Shown: positions 1 through 6,434 of the stretch, in pieces
How positions within the stretch are numbered: position 1 is the first letter of the stretch
Layout of the letters: each line of letters begins with the position of its first letter
Origin: a virus
Strand: one strand, 5' to 3'
DNA length: 30,073 bases
Virus record (IMG/VR): IMGVR_UViG_3300005471_000041
Location: 1-30,073 of that record
Notes under the pieces: generated by a model
Seen by the model: only the letters and a program-made list of their open reading frames with translations
Told to the model about the DNA's origin: nothing
The model's database searches: none
Translations under genes and position numbers: made by a program

Positions 1-1
1 C

Positions 2-238
2 AATAAGCCAACCGACGCATCGCGACTGGTGATTGATGCTAAGGAGGTACCGCGCTTTCCGGAGGACATCGTTGTTGCGATTCACCATCAGCTCAAACAA
101 ACGCGGACGGATGAATATGAGGCTAAGAAAAAGCCGAAGATTGTGAAGCGGGCAGCAGCTTCCAAAGCATCGACTGCCAAAAAATCGACGAAGAAAAAGT
201 CGTCAAAGAAAGCCCCGAAGCGCGGAGGGAAAAAATAA
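2..238 (+). CDS. Lys-rich C-terminal fragment, gene cut by window edge (possible PRTRC protein E tail)
   Basis: The reading frame is open to the left edge, so the true start lies outside the window; a GTG at 29 is only an internal possibility. The visible 78 residues have an ordinary first half. The last ~30 residues are dominated by Lys, Ala and Ser (runs such as KKSTKKKSSKK), like the basic tails of histone-H1-like or nucleic-acid-binding proteins. The stop overlaps the next ATG (TAATG), so the two genes are translationally coupled. In PRTRC cassettes the gene ahead of protein C is usually protein E, which can end in a Lys/Ala-rich tail. Assignment to E is by position only. Confidence 0.5.
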   Translation, partial: NKPTDASRLVIDAKEVPRFPEDIVVAIHHQLKQTRTDEYEAKKKPKIVKRAAASKASTAKKSTKKKSSKKAPKRGGKK

Positions 239-444
239 TGGGCGTCGTGCGTGTTGAGGGCAAACCGGTGACTGTTCCGGACGCCATTATCGAAGCGGGA
301 ACCGAAGCAATCAGAGCAGCGTTGTCGGTCGACTTTCCTGATCTCGAAAACGCAAAGATCACGATCGATACGGCAGGCCGAGCGCCGGCGATCGTTACCT
401 CGCGAAGCGCGACCGTTGTTAAGAGCGCAATGCCCAAAGGGTGA
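238..444 (+). CDS. Ubiquitin-like small protein, PRTRC system protein C family (Prok_Ub)
   Basis: This 68-residue protein resembles the PRTRC protein C family, placed in the prokaryotic ubiquitin-like group (Prok_Ub). It shows a short N-terminal beta pair (about residues 2-14), a helix (about 15-31), the family-like PDLENA stretch (about 34-39), then two more predicted strands. The C-terminus is Pro-Lys-Gly, and a terminal Gly is what an E1 enzyme adenylates in ubiquitin-like proteins. An E2-like protein and an E1/ThiF protein follow at 2189 and 2952, which is the decisive context. The ATG overlaps the previous stop by one base. The identification rests on pattern and neighbours, since similarity at this length is weak. 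An unrelated beta-grasp or hypothetical protein remains possible. Confidence 0.6.
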   Translation: MGVVRVEGKPVTVPDAIIEAGTEAIRAALSVDFPDLENAKITIDTAGRAPAIVTSRSATVVKSAMPKG

Positions 445-516
445 GACGGTTCTGACGGGCGCCCCGGCGGGAAGCGCAACCGAGGACGGAATGTTCACGG
501 GGTCTATGTTTGGGGG

Positions 517-834
517 TTGCGGCGTGAACGCGCAAAAGTTGGTGACGGGATCAAATTGGAAATCATTCTTGTGTGCGATCCGGTAGATCAGCAATGGCGA
601 GGAGCCTTCAAGTTGGATTACTGGACCACTGGCATGCGGGGCGGCTGTGGCTCGTTACCGTCAGAGCGAGACACGTCGTACCCAACTGAGCGCGATGTTC
701 GACAAGCCATGTACCTGGCAAGTCGTGGACGGTTGATTGAGGCTGCAAAGCTGCACCACACGGAGCCTTTAGTGAATCGATGTGTGAGGCGGCTCGATGA
801 TTGGGCGAGAAGAAGAGCATGCGAGATCTCTTAG
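517..834 (+). CDS. Hypothetical protein, 105 aa
   Basis: No family is recognised. The start is uncertain: a TTG at 517 gives 105 residues, and the frame stays open for some distance upstream without an ATG or GTG. A coding origin is supported by the overlap of its 3' end with the next gene (its TAG falls 13 bases after the ATG at 819) and by a plausible fold. That fold has a strand-rich first half with aromatic residues (FKLDYW) and a helical second half (RDVRQAMYLASRGRLIEAAKLHH). It lies between the ubiquitin-like gene and the E2/E1 pair, so it may be cassette cargo, but nothing visible gives a function. Confidence 0.5.
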   Translation: MRRERAKVGDGIKLEIILVCDPVDQQWRGAFKLDYWTTGMRGGCGSLPSERDTSYPTERDVRQAMYLASRGRLIEAAKLHHTEPLVNRCVRRLDDWARRRACEIS

Positions 835-1067
835 AAGCACTACTCAATGCGCCAGACTACGTCAACCCAGCGATTGCTTTAGCTCAGGAGTTGATGGAGG
901 CAGAAACGCGCGACGACAAAGAAACGATCGCGAGGCTCAGTCGCTCAGTCCGGATCGAGCACGCGATGATCGACGGCGAGGCGGAAGGCATGCGAGTCAT
1001 AGCTGCATTGGCGTCATGCGGTCACTCACCGCCGACAGCTTCAAAGACGGTGCCAGTCGGATTCTAA
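819..1067 (+). CDS. Hypothetical helical acidic protein, 82 aa
   Basis: The ATG at 819 is preceded by a purine-rich GAAGAAGAGC that can serve as a ribosome binding site. A TTG at 801 would add six residues. The first ~65 residues are predicted mostly helical and acidic (RDLLEALLNAPDYVNPAIAL, then ETRDDKETIARL). The tail contains no clear motif. It overlaps the previous gene by 16 bases and is followed after two bases by the next ATG, which fits a compact operon. No family recognised. Confidence 0.5.
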   Translation: MRDLLEALLNAPDYVNPAIALAQELMEAETRDDKETIARLSRSVRIEHAMIDGEAEGMRVIAALASCGHSPPTASKTVPVGF

Positions 1068-1069
1068 CG

Positions 1070-1324
1070 ATGCCCAGCTATCAAATCACTACTGCTCGCG
1101 CAGCATTTACCAAAGCGATCGCTGACCAGAGTTACGCGTGCGCCGGTCAATGCGGCCGCGCTATCGAAAAGGGTTCGGAGTATTTCACCAAGCCATTTCT
1201 CCGAAAAGGAAAAGTGGCGGGAGCTACGCGGCTGCACAACCTTGAAGGCTGTTGGGAATCGTACGACGACAAAGCCACTGATTCTTTGGCAACCCGAAGA
1301 GAGCTACGACGAGAGGGGCGATGA
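1070..1324 (+). CDS. Small Cys-containing protein, possible zinc-binding, 84 aa
   Basis: The ATG at 1070 was chosen because it follows the previous stop by two bases; the longer upstream frame overlaps two genes and is less likely. The sequence reads ...SYACAGQCGRAIEKGSEYF..., then a basic stretch, then HNLEGC. The spacing of two Cys, a later His and a last Cys resembles a small treble-clef or PARP-type zinc site in which Cys-x3-Cys is followed by a Gly-containing turn and an aromatic residue. Metal binding is inferred. The stop overlaps the next start (ATGA). Confidence 0.55.
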   Translation: MPSYQITTARAAFTKAIADQSYACAGQCGRAIEKGSEYFTKPFLRKGKVAGATRLHNLEGCWESYDDKATDSLATRRELRREGR

Positions 1325-2199
1325 TCAAAGCAACTCTTGAAGCATCTCGGATGTATCTCGCCACCCGCGCGCGTGCGCGAACGCCGCTCGGCGCCGCGGA
1401 GTTCCTGGATTACCACGCGACCCGCGAGCGCGAGAGTTTTGATAAGCGGCTGAGAATCACCTTGGAGTGCATGAAGATCTATCGGTTCGCTTTTCCACGC
1501 GAATATGCGCGCTCGGCCTCACCGTATTTTTCCGTTCAGCGCGAGCAGGAGCTCTATCGACTAATCAACACGAAACTGTTTCCTTTGATGTGGGGTGCAG
1601 GCTTTGACCTCGATGCGCACATCAATCGTGACCCACGTTTCTTTTTGCCAGTAATACCAGTCCGAGGATTGCAGCGTTACGTTTGGGAGCCAGGCTGTGT
1701 CGAGCTCGCGAAGGTTGGACCAGCATTCGGACTCGCGCTGGCCCTCCGTCAGTTTCCCGGAGCGTGGGAATTCATGGTTCAAGAATACGGCCTCACGGAT
1801 TGTCCCGATCCAGCGCCACCGCTGGCCGCGGTTGGTTGGACTCTTTACATGTACTCCTGTGCCGTTGAAGACAGCCCGCTTCGCTGGTTCCCGCGTGTGT
1901 TCGAAATGACGTCGTACAAAACCGGCAACACGTGGCTGGACTTACCTCCGATCGGATCCGTCGGCATGGAGTGGTCACTCGAGCAGGTAATGAAACTACA
2001 CCTCATGAAGTCGGCCGCGGTTGATCTGTCGATTGCCGTGACCGCGATCGCTGGCTATCTGGCGTTGGATCCAAAGCCACGAATCAAACGAGCAGTGGAG
2101 ATCTGGAATACGGCAGCGCTGAAAGAACTGCAATCAGGTTTCCAGGGCATGTGCATCGACGAAGAAACAAGGGAGTGGCATCCACAACATGAGCACTAA
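1321..2199 (+). CDS. Hypothetical 292-aa protein in the PRTRC cassette, positional candidate for PRTRC protein F
   Basis: The protein is rich in Trp, Tyr and Phe. About residues 10-60 are basic and helical; a central part (about 90-190) holds repeated aromatic and Pro positions; a helical part (about 205-265) ends in an acidic tail. There is no signal peptide or obvious catalytic motif. It sits directly ahead of the E2-like PRTRC B gene and overlaps it by 11 bases. In other PRTRC cassettes a protein of about this size (F) lies in the stretch before B. The PLAAVGWTLYMYS segment recalls the Trp-rich core of that family, but I cannot confirm homology. It should be read as an unknown cassette component. 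Confidence 0.5.
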   Translation: MIKATLEASRMYLATRARARTPLGAAEFLDYHATRERESFDKRLRITLECMKIYRFAFPREYARSASPYFSVQREQELYRLINTKLFPLMWGAGFDLDAHINRDPRFFLPVIPVRGLQRYVWEPGCVELAKVGPAFGLALALRQFPGAWEFMVQEYGLTDCPDPAPPLAAVGWTLYMYSCAVEDSPLRWFPRVFEMTSYKTGNTWLDLPPIGSVGMEWSLEQVMKLHLMKSAAVDLSIAVTAIAGYLALDPKPRIKRAVEIWNTAALKELQSGFQGMCIDEETREWHPQHEH

Positions 2200-2968
2200 T
2201 GAACGGCTGTTATCGACAGCCTTCGGACTAGACCAGAATCCGGCACTCGAGTTCATGGACGGACAGTTTCGTTTTCGAATGGTGAACTTAGAGGGCGCCG
2301 TTATCGAGCGCTGCATTTCCAGCGAGGCGGTGCGCGAAGCGTTTAGTGGCATCCCGGTCGATTCCGGCTGGTTGCCGCCCGGAATTGTGCGCTGGGGCAA
2401 TGGCAAGTTAGGCGAGTGGTGCGTTGCCTTCATCCCATCCGCGGTTCACGAGATTGAAATGACGCGCGAGCTGACTGCTGAAGACCGTGAGCGTGACACG
2501 GAACGCGGCCGAATGGCGGCTGATAATGCTGCCGCAATTAGTCGGGTCCGTGTAGCGTTGCCCGGCCTGGTGTTTTTCGGTCTCAGCAATCAGTACTACA
2601 TCTGGGCGGTCAAAACGGAGACGTTAAAACCTCACAACGAGATCTATCGCTGCCCGCTGCCAAACGTCGAAGAGACCGGGCTGATCTGCTGGGGTCCTTA
2701 TAACCCGCCGCGCTGCACAACGAAGTCGATCTCGGAAGCTTTCAAGCTCTTCATCAACAGCACCTTCAACAATCACCGTGCTGACGGAAAATCGAAACGC
2801 TTTCGTGAGGACGTGCGGTTGATGTTGACCGAGCTGGCTGCCGCCGGCGGGCCTTATCCAGTGGACGATCTCATGCGGCAGGTGCCACGAGTAGGTATCG
2901 CTCTCGACACGGCAATTCGCGAGTACTTTGAAACGGGGTGCATACGGACACATGAGCAGGCGCAGTAG
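2189..2968 (+). CDS. E2-like ubiquitin-conjugating protein, PRTRC system protein B family (Prok-E2_D)
   Basis: This 259-residue protein matches the PRTRC B pattern. An N-terminal region carries a WGNGKLGEWCVAF stretch (69-81). The core begins LPGLVFFGLSNQYYIWAVK (124-142), followed by CPLPNVEETGLICWG (155-169) and a helix with NSTFNNHRADGKSKRF. The central motif has the layout of a canonical E2 active site, Pro-Asn-Val then Gly-x-Val/Ile-Cys, which makes Cys167 the candidate thioester cysteine and Asn159 its conserved Asn. The family is assigned to prokaryotic E2 group D. Its role would be to receive the small Gly-ended protein from the ThiF protein encoded next and pass it to a target. It overlaps the E1 gene by 17 bases, so the two are probably co-translated. 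Confidence 0.8.
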   Translation: MSTNERLLSTAFGLDQNPALEFMDGQFRFRMVNLEGAVIERCISSEAVREAFSGIPVDSGWLPPGIVRWGNGKLGEWCVAFIPSAVHEIEMTRELTAEDRERDTERGRMAADNAAAISRVRVALPGLVFFGLSNQYYIWAVKTETLKPHNEIYRCPLPNVEETGLICWGPYNPPRCTTKSISEAFKLFINSTFNNHRADGKSKRFREDVRLMLTELAAAGGPYPVDDLMRQVPRVGIALDTAIREYFETGCIRTHEQAQ

Positions 2969-3971
2969 GAGAAACAAGCACAAATCAACGCATCTGGCGC
3001 AGCAGCAAAAACCTGCGCCGCTTCCAACAGCAGAGCCGACTCTGAACCTCGGATACGCGCAGGCCTCAAGAGTTGTGGCGCGAGATTTCCGGCGAGTGCA
3101 GATCGTCGTTGCCGGTTGCGGCGGGACAGGCGCGTACGTGGTCCAACACATCGGCCGCTTAATGCGAGTGCTGTACGACGATCAGCGCGGCGTCAATCTC
3201 GTGCTCGCGGATCCGGATGTTGTTGAGGAAAAGAACGTCGGCCGGCAGTTGTTCTGTGATGCCGAAGTCGGAGTGCCGAAGGCCATCGCGCTGGCGCGAC
3301 GTTACGGCCAGGCGTGGGGTCTCAACACGATGGCTTATCACGGCCAGTACACCGAGAACCTGTTACTCGATGAGATGGACCTCGCGATACTGGTGGGCTG
3401 TGTCGACAATGCTGCCGCGCGCGTGGCTCTTCACGAAACTCTACAACGTAATCCTAACCGCGTGACTCCGAACACGATGCCGCACCTCTGGTGGCTCGAC
3501 TGTGGCAACGCAAAAGATACCGGCCGCGTGTGTCTTGGATCGGCATACACGGACCACCAGGTGGAAGGCGCGTTTTACGGCAAGCACTGCATGGCCCTGC
3601 CATCGCCCGCGCTGCAGTATCCGGATCTGCTCATCCCCCAACGCGACGAACAGCCGGGCGCCGACATGAGCTGCGCCGAATTGCAGATGGCGAATCTCCA
3701 GTCGCTGAATATCAACGCAGCGATCGCGGTGCAGGCTGCCGACATGCTCACGCGTCTACTCGTGACGCACGACTTAAAACGTTATCAGTGCGCGGTGAAT
3801 CTCGCGTCGGGATCGGTGAAGTCGTTCTATTGCACTCCTGACGACGTGGCGCGTGAGATCGACCGCAGTGTTGAGTTTGTTACGTGTCAACCGGACGCGG
3901 TGCCAAGCATCGACGTCGCAAACAATGTAGTGCTGCAACACCTTTCGGAACTGAGGGAGGCAACAGCGTGA
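2952..3971 (+). CDS. E1-like adenylating enzyme, PRTRC system ThiF family
   Basis: This 339-residue protein starts at the ATG at 2952; a TTG at 2928 would add eight residues inside the previous gene. After a basic, disordered ~40 residues comes a Rossmann fold. It has a glycine-rich nucleotide loop GCGGTG (55-60), a strand ending in DPDVVEEKNVGRQ (87-99) with the Asp, Asn, Arg and Gln used by ThiF/MoeB/E1 enzymes for ATP and Mg, Lys110, and the CVDN motif (150-153). Candidate thioester cysteines are Cys241 (in a SCAEL segment followed by a long helix, the usual PRTRC-ThiF position), Cys184 and Cys194. It would adenylate the terminal Gly of the ubiquitin-like protein at 238-444. Its stop overlaps the next start (GTGA). 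Confidence 0.85.
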   Translation: MSRRSRRNKHKSTHLAQQQKPAPLPTAEPTLNLGYAQASRVVARDFRRVQIVVAGCGGTGAYVVQHIGRLMRVLYDDQRGVNLVLADPDVVEEKNVGRQLFCDAEVGVPKAIALARRYGQAWGLNTMAYHGQYTENLLLDEMDLAILVGCVDNAAARVALHETLQRNPNRVTPNTMPHLWWLDCGNAKDTGRVCLGSAYTDHQVEGAFYGKHCMALPSPALQYPDLLIPQRDEQPGADMSCAELQMANLQSLNINAAIAVQAADMLTRLLVTHDLKRYQCAVNLASGSVKSFYCTPDDVAREIDRSVEFVTCQPDAVPSIDVANNVVLQHLSELREATA

Positions 3972-4177
3972 GCAATTACGGAGTATGCAAGGCCCTCGAT
4001 GGTCAGCCGGTGGAGGGCACAACCGAAACGTTGGTCGCGCAACCGGGCTGTGTCTGTGACAACCCGATGGCCGCAATGTTCTGTCCCTTTGGACACATGC
4101 TCGAGTGTCATTATCCGATGAACTGTGTGGACGCCAATTGTTCACATCTACAGCGATACAGATCGGAGGAGGAATAG
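3968..4177 (+). CDS. Cys/His-rich 69-aa protein coupled to the E1 gene, possible binuclear zinc (RING-like) module
   Basis: The GTG at 3968 overlaps the E1 stop. The open frame runs further upstream inside the E1 gene, but the coupled GTG is the sensible start. The protein has seven Cys (7, 28, 30, 39, 47, 53, 58) and three His (43, 48, 60). The core is Cys-x-Cys, eight residues, Cys-x3-His-x3-Cys-His, then Cys-x4-Cys-x-His. That is enough ligands for two zinc ions, and the central Cys-x3-His-x3-Cys resembles the middle of a RING finger. Zinc binding is likely from composition. A role as an E3-like or substrate adaptor for the neighbouring E1/E2 pair is inference from context. A different small zinc ribbon is the main alternative. 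Confidence 0.65.
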   Translation: MSNYGVCKALDGQPVEGTTETLVAQPGCVCDNPMAAMFCPFGHMLECHYPMNCVDANCSHLQRYRSEEE

Positions 4178-4236
4178 TGAAGAAGGTCGGAAGCCGAAAG
4201 CCAGGAAATCGCAAAAATGTACAAGTCTGCGATTAG
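4177..4236 (+). CDS. Possible 19-aa basic micro-ORF with strong ribosome binding site
   Basis: A purine run GGAGGAGG (4165-4172) precedes a GTG at 4177 that overlaps the stop of the Cys/His-rich gene (TAGTG). The product would be a 19-residue basic peptide, MKKVGSRKPGNRKNVQVCD. The ribosome binding site is one of the strongest in the window, yet the frame is very short. It may be a real micropeptide, a coupling leader for downstream translation, or a truncated gene. Confidence 0.3.
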   Translation: MKKVGSRKPGNRKNVQVCD

Positions 4237-4390
4237 TGCGGCTCCTGCGTCGTTTAGCAGCGGCGTGGCTGATGAGGCAATGCTCGATCGTCGAAATCAG
4301 AAAACTTTAAAGAAGGGTATGAAGGCGATTTTTGTAGGGTTATTTTGGCGCGAGGGGCACGCCGGACGACATGGGCCAGTTGAGAGCTAG
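4217..4390 (+). CDS. Possible small protein, 57 aa
   Basis: An ATG at 4217 opens a 57-codon frame encoding a basic peptide with a hydrophobic middle (MKAIFVGLFW). The upstream sequence has no good ribosome binding site, and the frame overlaps both the micro-ORF before it and the better supported gene at 4371. It is listed because it is the only frame covering much of 4237-4370. That stretch may instead be non-coding. Confidence 0.2.
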   Translation: MYKSAISAAPASFSSGVADEAMLDRRNQKTLKKGMKAIFVGLFWREGHAGRHGPVES

Positions 4391-4610
4391 TTCTTATGTT
4401 GTCCGGCAGCCCTCGTTAGTTCCCTTCATTCAAATGCTCAAGTCAGAAATAAAACGCCGGCAGTTACAGTTCGTGGTCCAACTATGGATATACCACTGTA
4501 GTTGTCCGGGAAAAGAGTGGCAACCGGCGTACGACAATTACAAGCTCGACCGACACACCGAAGTCTGTAAGTTCCGCGTACAGGTCGAGAGGGAGTTCCA
4601 GTCGCGATGA
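4371..4610 (+). CDS. Small protein with Cys-x-Cys ... His ... Cys pattern, 79 aa
   Basis: ATG at 4371; the stop overlaps the start of the VRR-NUC gene (ATGA), the strongest evidence for a real gene. A helical basic N-terminal half is followed by YHCSCPGKEWQ and then DRHTEVCKF. The two Cys, later His and last Cys could bind one zinc ion. Small zinc proteins of this type are common in the early/middle region of phages. No family recognised. Confidence 0.5.
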   Translation: MGQLRASSYVVRQPSLVPFIQMLKSEIKRRQLQFVVQLWIYHCSCPGKEWQPAYDNYKLDRHTEVCKFRVQVEREFQSR

Positions 4611-5026
4611 CTGCTGCGCTCGAGCGAGATCATCAGAACAGTTTCTTTGAGTGGCTCCGTGTGAATGAGTCTCAACACCCGATTCTCAAACGAGTCTTTG
4701 CGATCCCGAACGGCGGCAAGCGCGATCGCGCCACCGCGATCGGGATGTACAAGGAAGGTCTCAGAAAGGGAGTGCTCGATATTCACCTGCCGGCGCCGCG
4801 TAATGGCAAGAGTGGATTGTGGATTGAATTCAAAGCCGGCTCGAACACGTTGAGCGATGAGCAGACAGAATGGAAAGCGTTTCTCGAGTTGGAAGGCTAC
4901 GAAGTGCACGTGGTGCGGGATTGGACCGACGCGGCTCGCCTGATTGCAACTTACCTAAATCTTGCGCTGCCGATGCCGTATGCCAGCCCGACTGTTGATG
5001 AGTTTCGACGGAGACGAACTAGATGA
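4607..5026 (+). CDS. VRR-NUC domain nuclease
   Basis: The 139-residue protein is a single VRR-NUC domain, a PD-(D/E)xK-type nuclease fold common in phages and also found in eukaryotic FAN1. Visible motifs are an N-terminal Glu in the first helix, FAIPNGGKR (31-39), GVLDIHLP with Asp58, the catalytic pair GLWIEFK with Glu74 and Lys76, and the following LSDEQ (Gln86). The length is typical for a stand-alone VRR-NUC. In phages it is thought to act as a structure-specific nuclease in replication, recombination or resolution of branched DNA. Both ends overlap neighbouring genes by four bases (ATGA), so it belongs to one translational unit with the flanking genes. Confidence 0.85.
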   Translation: MTAALERDHQNSFFEWLRVNESQHPILKRVFAIPNGGKRDRATAIGMYKEGLRKGVLDIHLPAPRNGKSGLWIEFKAGSNTLSDEQTEWKAFLELEGYEVHVVRDWTDAARLIATYLNLALPMPYASPTVDEFRRRRTR

Positions 5027-5619
5027 CGACTTTGCTTGAAGCAGTTGCAAATCACTGCGACACGTCGTACCTGGCTGGGCTGGCGCAGCAAGTGGCGCAG
5101 CAGTTCGTCAGGTCAATGCCGGCGATGGCAATAACGGACCTCACGCGTCACGTGATGGTCGCGGGACCATCGACGATCCCATATCTGCAACGTTCCGCCG
5201 GCGACGCGCTGATTGCGGCGATTAAAGACCGAGGCGAAAAACCGGCTTTGATTCACGCGCTACGAACGTTGCCGCAGCAGTTTGCATTTTGGAAGTGGTA
5301 CGTCGACGGCCGCTGCGGAAACGTCGCGCAGTCAATGCCAGGCTCGAGTGTTTTCGAGAGTGGAGTGGCAATCGAAATCGACGACGCAAACGAGTGGGTC
5401 GATGTGTTGAGGTTACACGACTGGCACTGGTGTGGACCACAGGACTCGGCCCACTTCAATTACCACGGCCCGCAGGATCCAGCGTTTCACTGCAACTCGA
5501 TCTGGACGTTTCAGCTTGTCTGGAATCGTCATCACCCAGACGACACGTTGCAACCGCTGGGCGTGTTGTCACTGGATACGCTGGCAAAGCTCGAGCAGTC
5601 GCCGGCAGCAGGATTCTGA
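5023..5619 (+). CDS. M15 (VanY-like) peptidase-fold protein with C-terminal repeat domain, zinc ligand missing
   Basis: Residues ~35-145 follow the layout of M15 D-Ala-D-Ala carboxypeptidase/endolysin domains. A helix RTLPQQFAFWKWYVDGRCG (81-99) precedes PGSSVFESGVAIEID (106-120), and a region ending DSAHFNYHG (141-149) matches the usual Asp/Glu-x-x-His-Phe site. In the family signature Ser-x-His-x-x-Gly-x-Ala-x-Asp the His binds zinc. Here that position is Phe111, and the Asp position is Glu118 (Asp120 follows). The C-terminal part (~158-198, SIWTFQLVWNRHHPDD then PAAGF) resembles the tail repeat seen on related bacterial M15 proteins. As a phage protein it would be an endolysin candidate, but with the His lost it may bind peptidoglycan without cutting it. 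Confidence 0.65.
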   Translation: MTTLLEAVANHCDTSYLAGLAQQVAQQFVRSMPAMAITDLTRHVMVAGPSTIPYLQRSAGDALIAAIKDRGEKPALIHALRTLPQQFAFWKWYVDGRCGNVAQSMPGSSVFESGVAIEIDDANEWVDVLRLHDWHWCGPQDSAHFNYHGPQDPAFHCNSIWTFQLVWNRHHPDDTLQPLGVLSLDTLAKLEQSPAAGF

Positions 5620-5621
5620 AG

Positions 5622-5921
5622 ATGCGAGTTGCAACCTGTCAGAAGTGCAACGCTCAAATCATCATGGCGCGACATAAGCGCACACATAAACCTGCGCCGA
5701 TCGAGGTTGAGCCAAGCGACGACGGCAACATTCTGGTGACCGGCGACGAGTACGAAATCGTGCCGGCGGATGAACGACAGAAGGCAAAGGATCGCGGCTT
5801 TGTGCTTCGCAAGAACCACTTCGCCACGTGTGCGTTTGCAAAATCATTTTCTCGAGCGGAGCAGGAGAAACCTCTACCGAAAAATGTAGTTCGCTTTCCA
5901 CTGCGACAGGTACGACGCTGA
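5622..5921 (+). CDS. Zinc-ribbon-like protein, 99 aa
   Basis: The ATG at 5622 lies two bases after the previous stop. The longer upstream frame overlaps the M15 gene and is not supported. The protein opens with ATCQKCNAQIIMARHKRTHK and later has NHFATCAF. Thus Cys-x2-Cys is paired with a distant His/Cys pair, a zinc-ribbon layout, around a small beta region (NILVTGDEYEIVP). Small zinc proteins of this kind recur upstream of phage packaging genes. No specific family is recognised. Confidence 0.6.
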   Translation: MRVATCQKCNAQIIMARHKRTHKPAPIEVEPSDDGNILVTGDEYEIVPADERQKAKDRGFVLRKNHFATCAFAKSFSRAEQEKPLPKNVVRFPLRQVRR

Positions 5922-6434
5922 ATGACGATGGCAGCACTTTCCCCCTTGTACCCTGCACCCAGCGAGGCGCGCGCCAAACGCAGCGGTGGCCGCGGCTTCT
6001 ACCGAGACAGGAACCTCCCCTACGCCGAAAGAAAAATTCAACGCACACCGAACTCGGAACAAGAACTGGGACACGAGCTAGCGATGCTCGCCGACCGCTT
6101 TCCTCAGTTTCGACACTCCCTGAATCAACTGCGTAATCATGTGCTGGTGCAGATGAAGCCGCGCTCCTGGAAGTATCAGAGAGTTTTCAGATGTTTGGGT
6201 GGGGAGCCGCTCTCGGTGGAAGAAATCATGGAGGAGACTGCGCGGGCGGGAAATCCGCGCCATCAATACGAGTCGGCCGGTGTCGAGCGAGCGGCTGTGC
6301 GGGAGATACTCCAGAGCCTTTGCGCCGAAGGCAAGGTAGAACAGTGTAACCATGATGGCGGCAAGCTCAGCGTTCGTCGCAATGGCAGACCTGTAGGAAG
6401 AGTTTACTGGCGGCTGGTGACCGAGAAATGTTGA
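5922..6434 (+). CDS. Hypothetical protein with winged-helix-like C-terminus, 170 aa
   Basis: The ATG at 5922 follows the previous stop directly. Another ATG two codons on is equally possible. The first ~60 residues are Arg- and Pro-rich and probably flexible. Residues ~85-165 look like a winged helix: LSVEEIMEETARAGN, then AAVREILQSLCAEGKVEQ, then a beta hairpin ending VGRVYWRLV. This is the pattern of a small DNA-binding domain used in phage replication initiators or regulators. No direct family match is seen, so DNA binding is inference. It overlaps the next gene by seven bases. Confidence 0.55.
   Translation: MTMAALSPLYPAPSEARAKRSGGRGFYRDRNLPYAERKIQRTPNSEQELGHELAMLADRFPQFRHSLNQLRNHVLVQMKPRSWKYQRVFRCLGGEPLSVEEIMEETARAGNPRHQYESAGVERAAVREILQSLCAEGKVEQCNHDGGKLSVRRNGRPVGRVYWRLVTEKC

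Noticed and set aside
88-594. 168-residue open frame on the - strand
   Set aside because: It is antisense to two coupled + strand genes, has low-complexity Phe/Arg-rich sequence mirroring the Lys-rich tail, and no other - strand gene is supported nearby.
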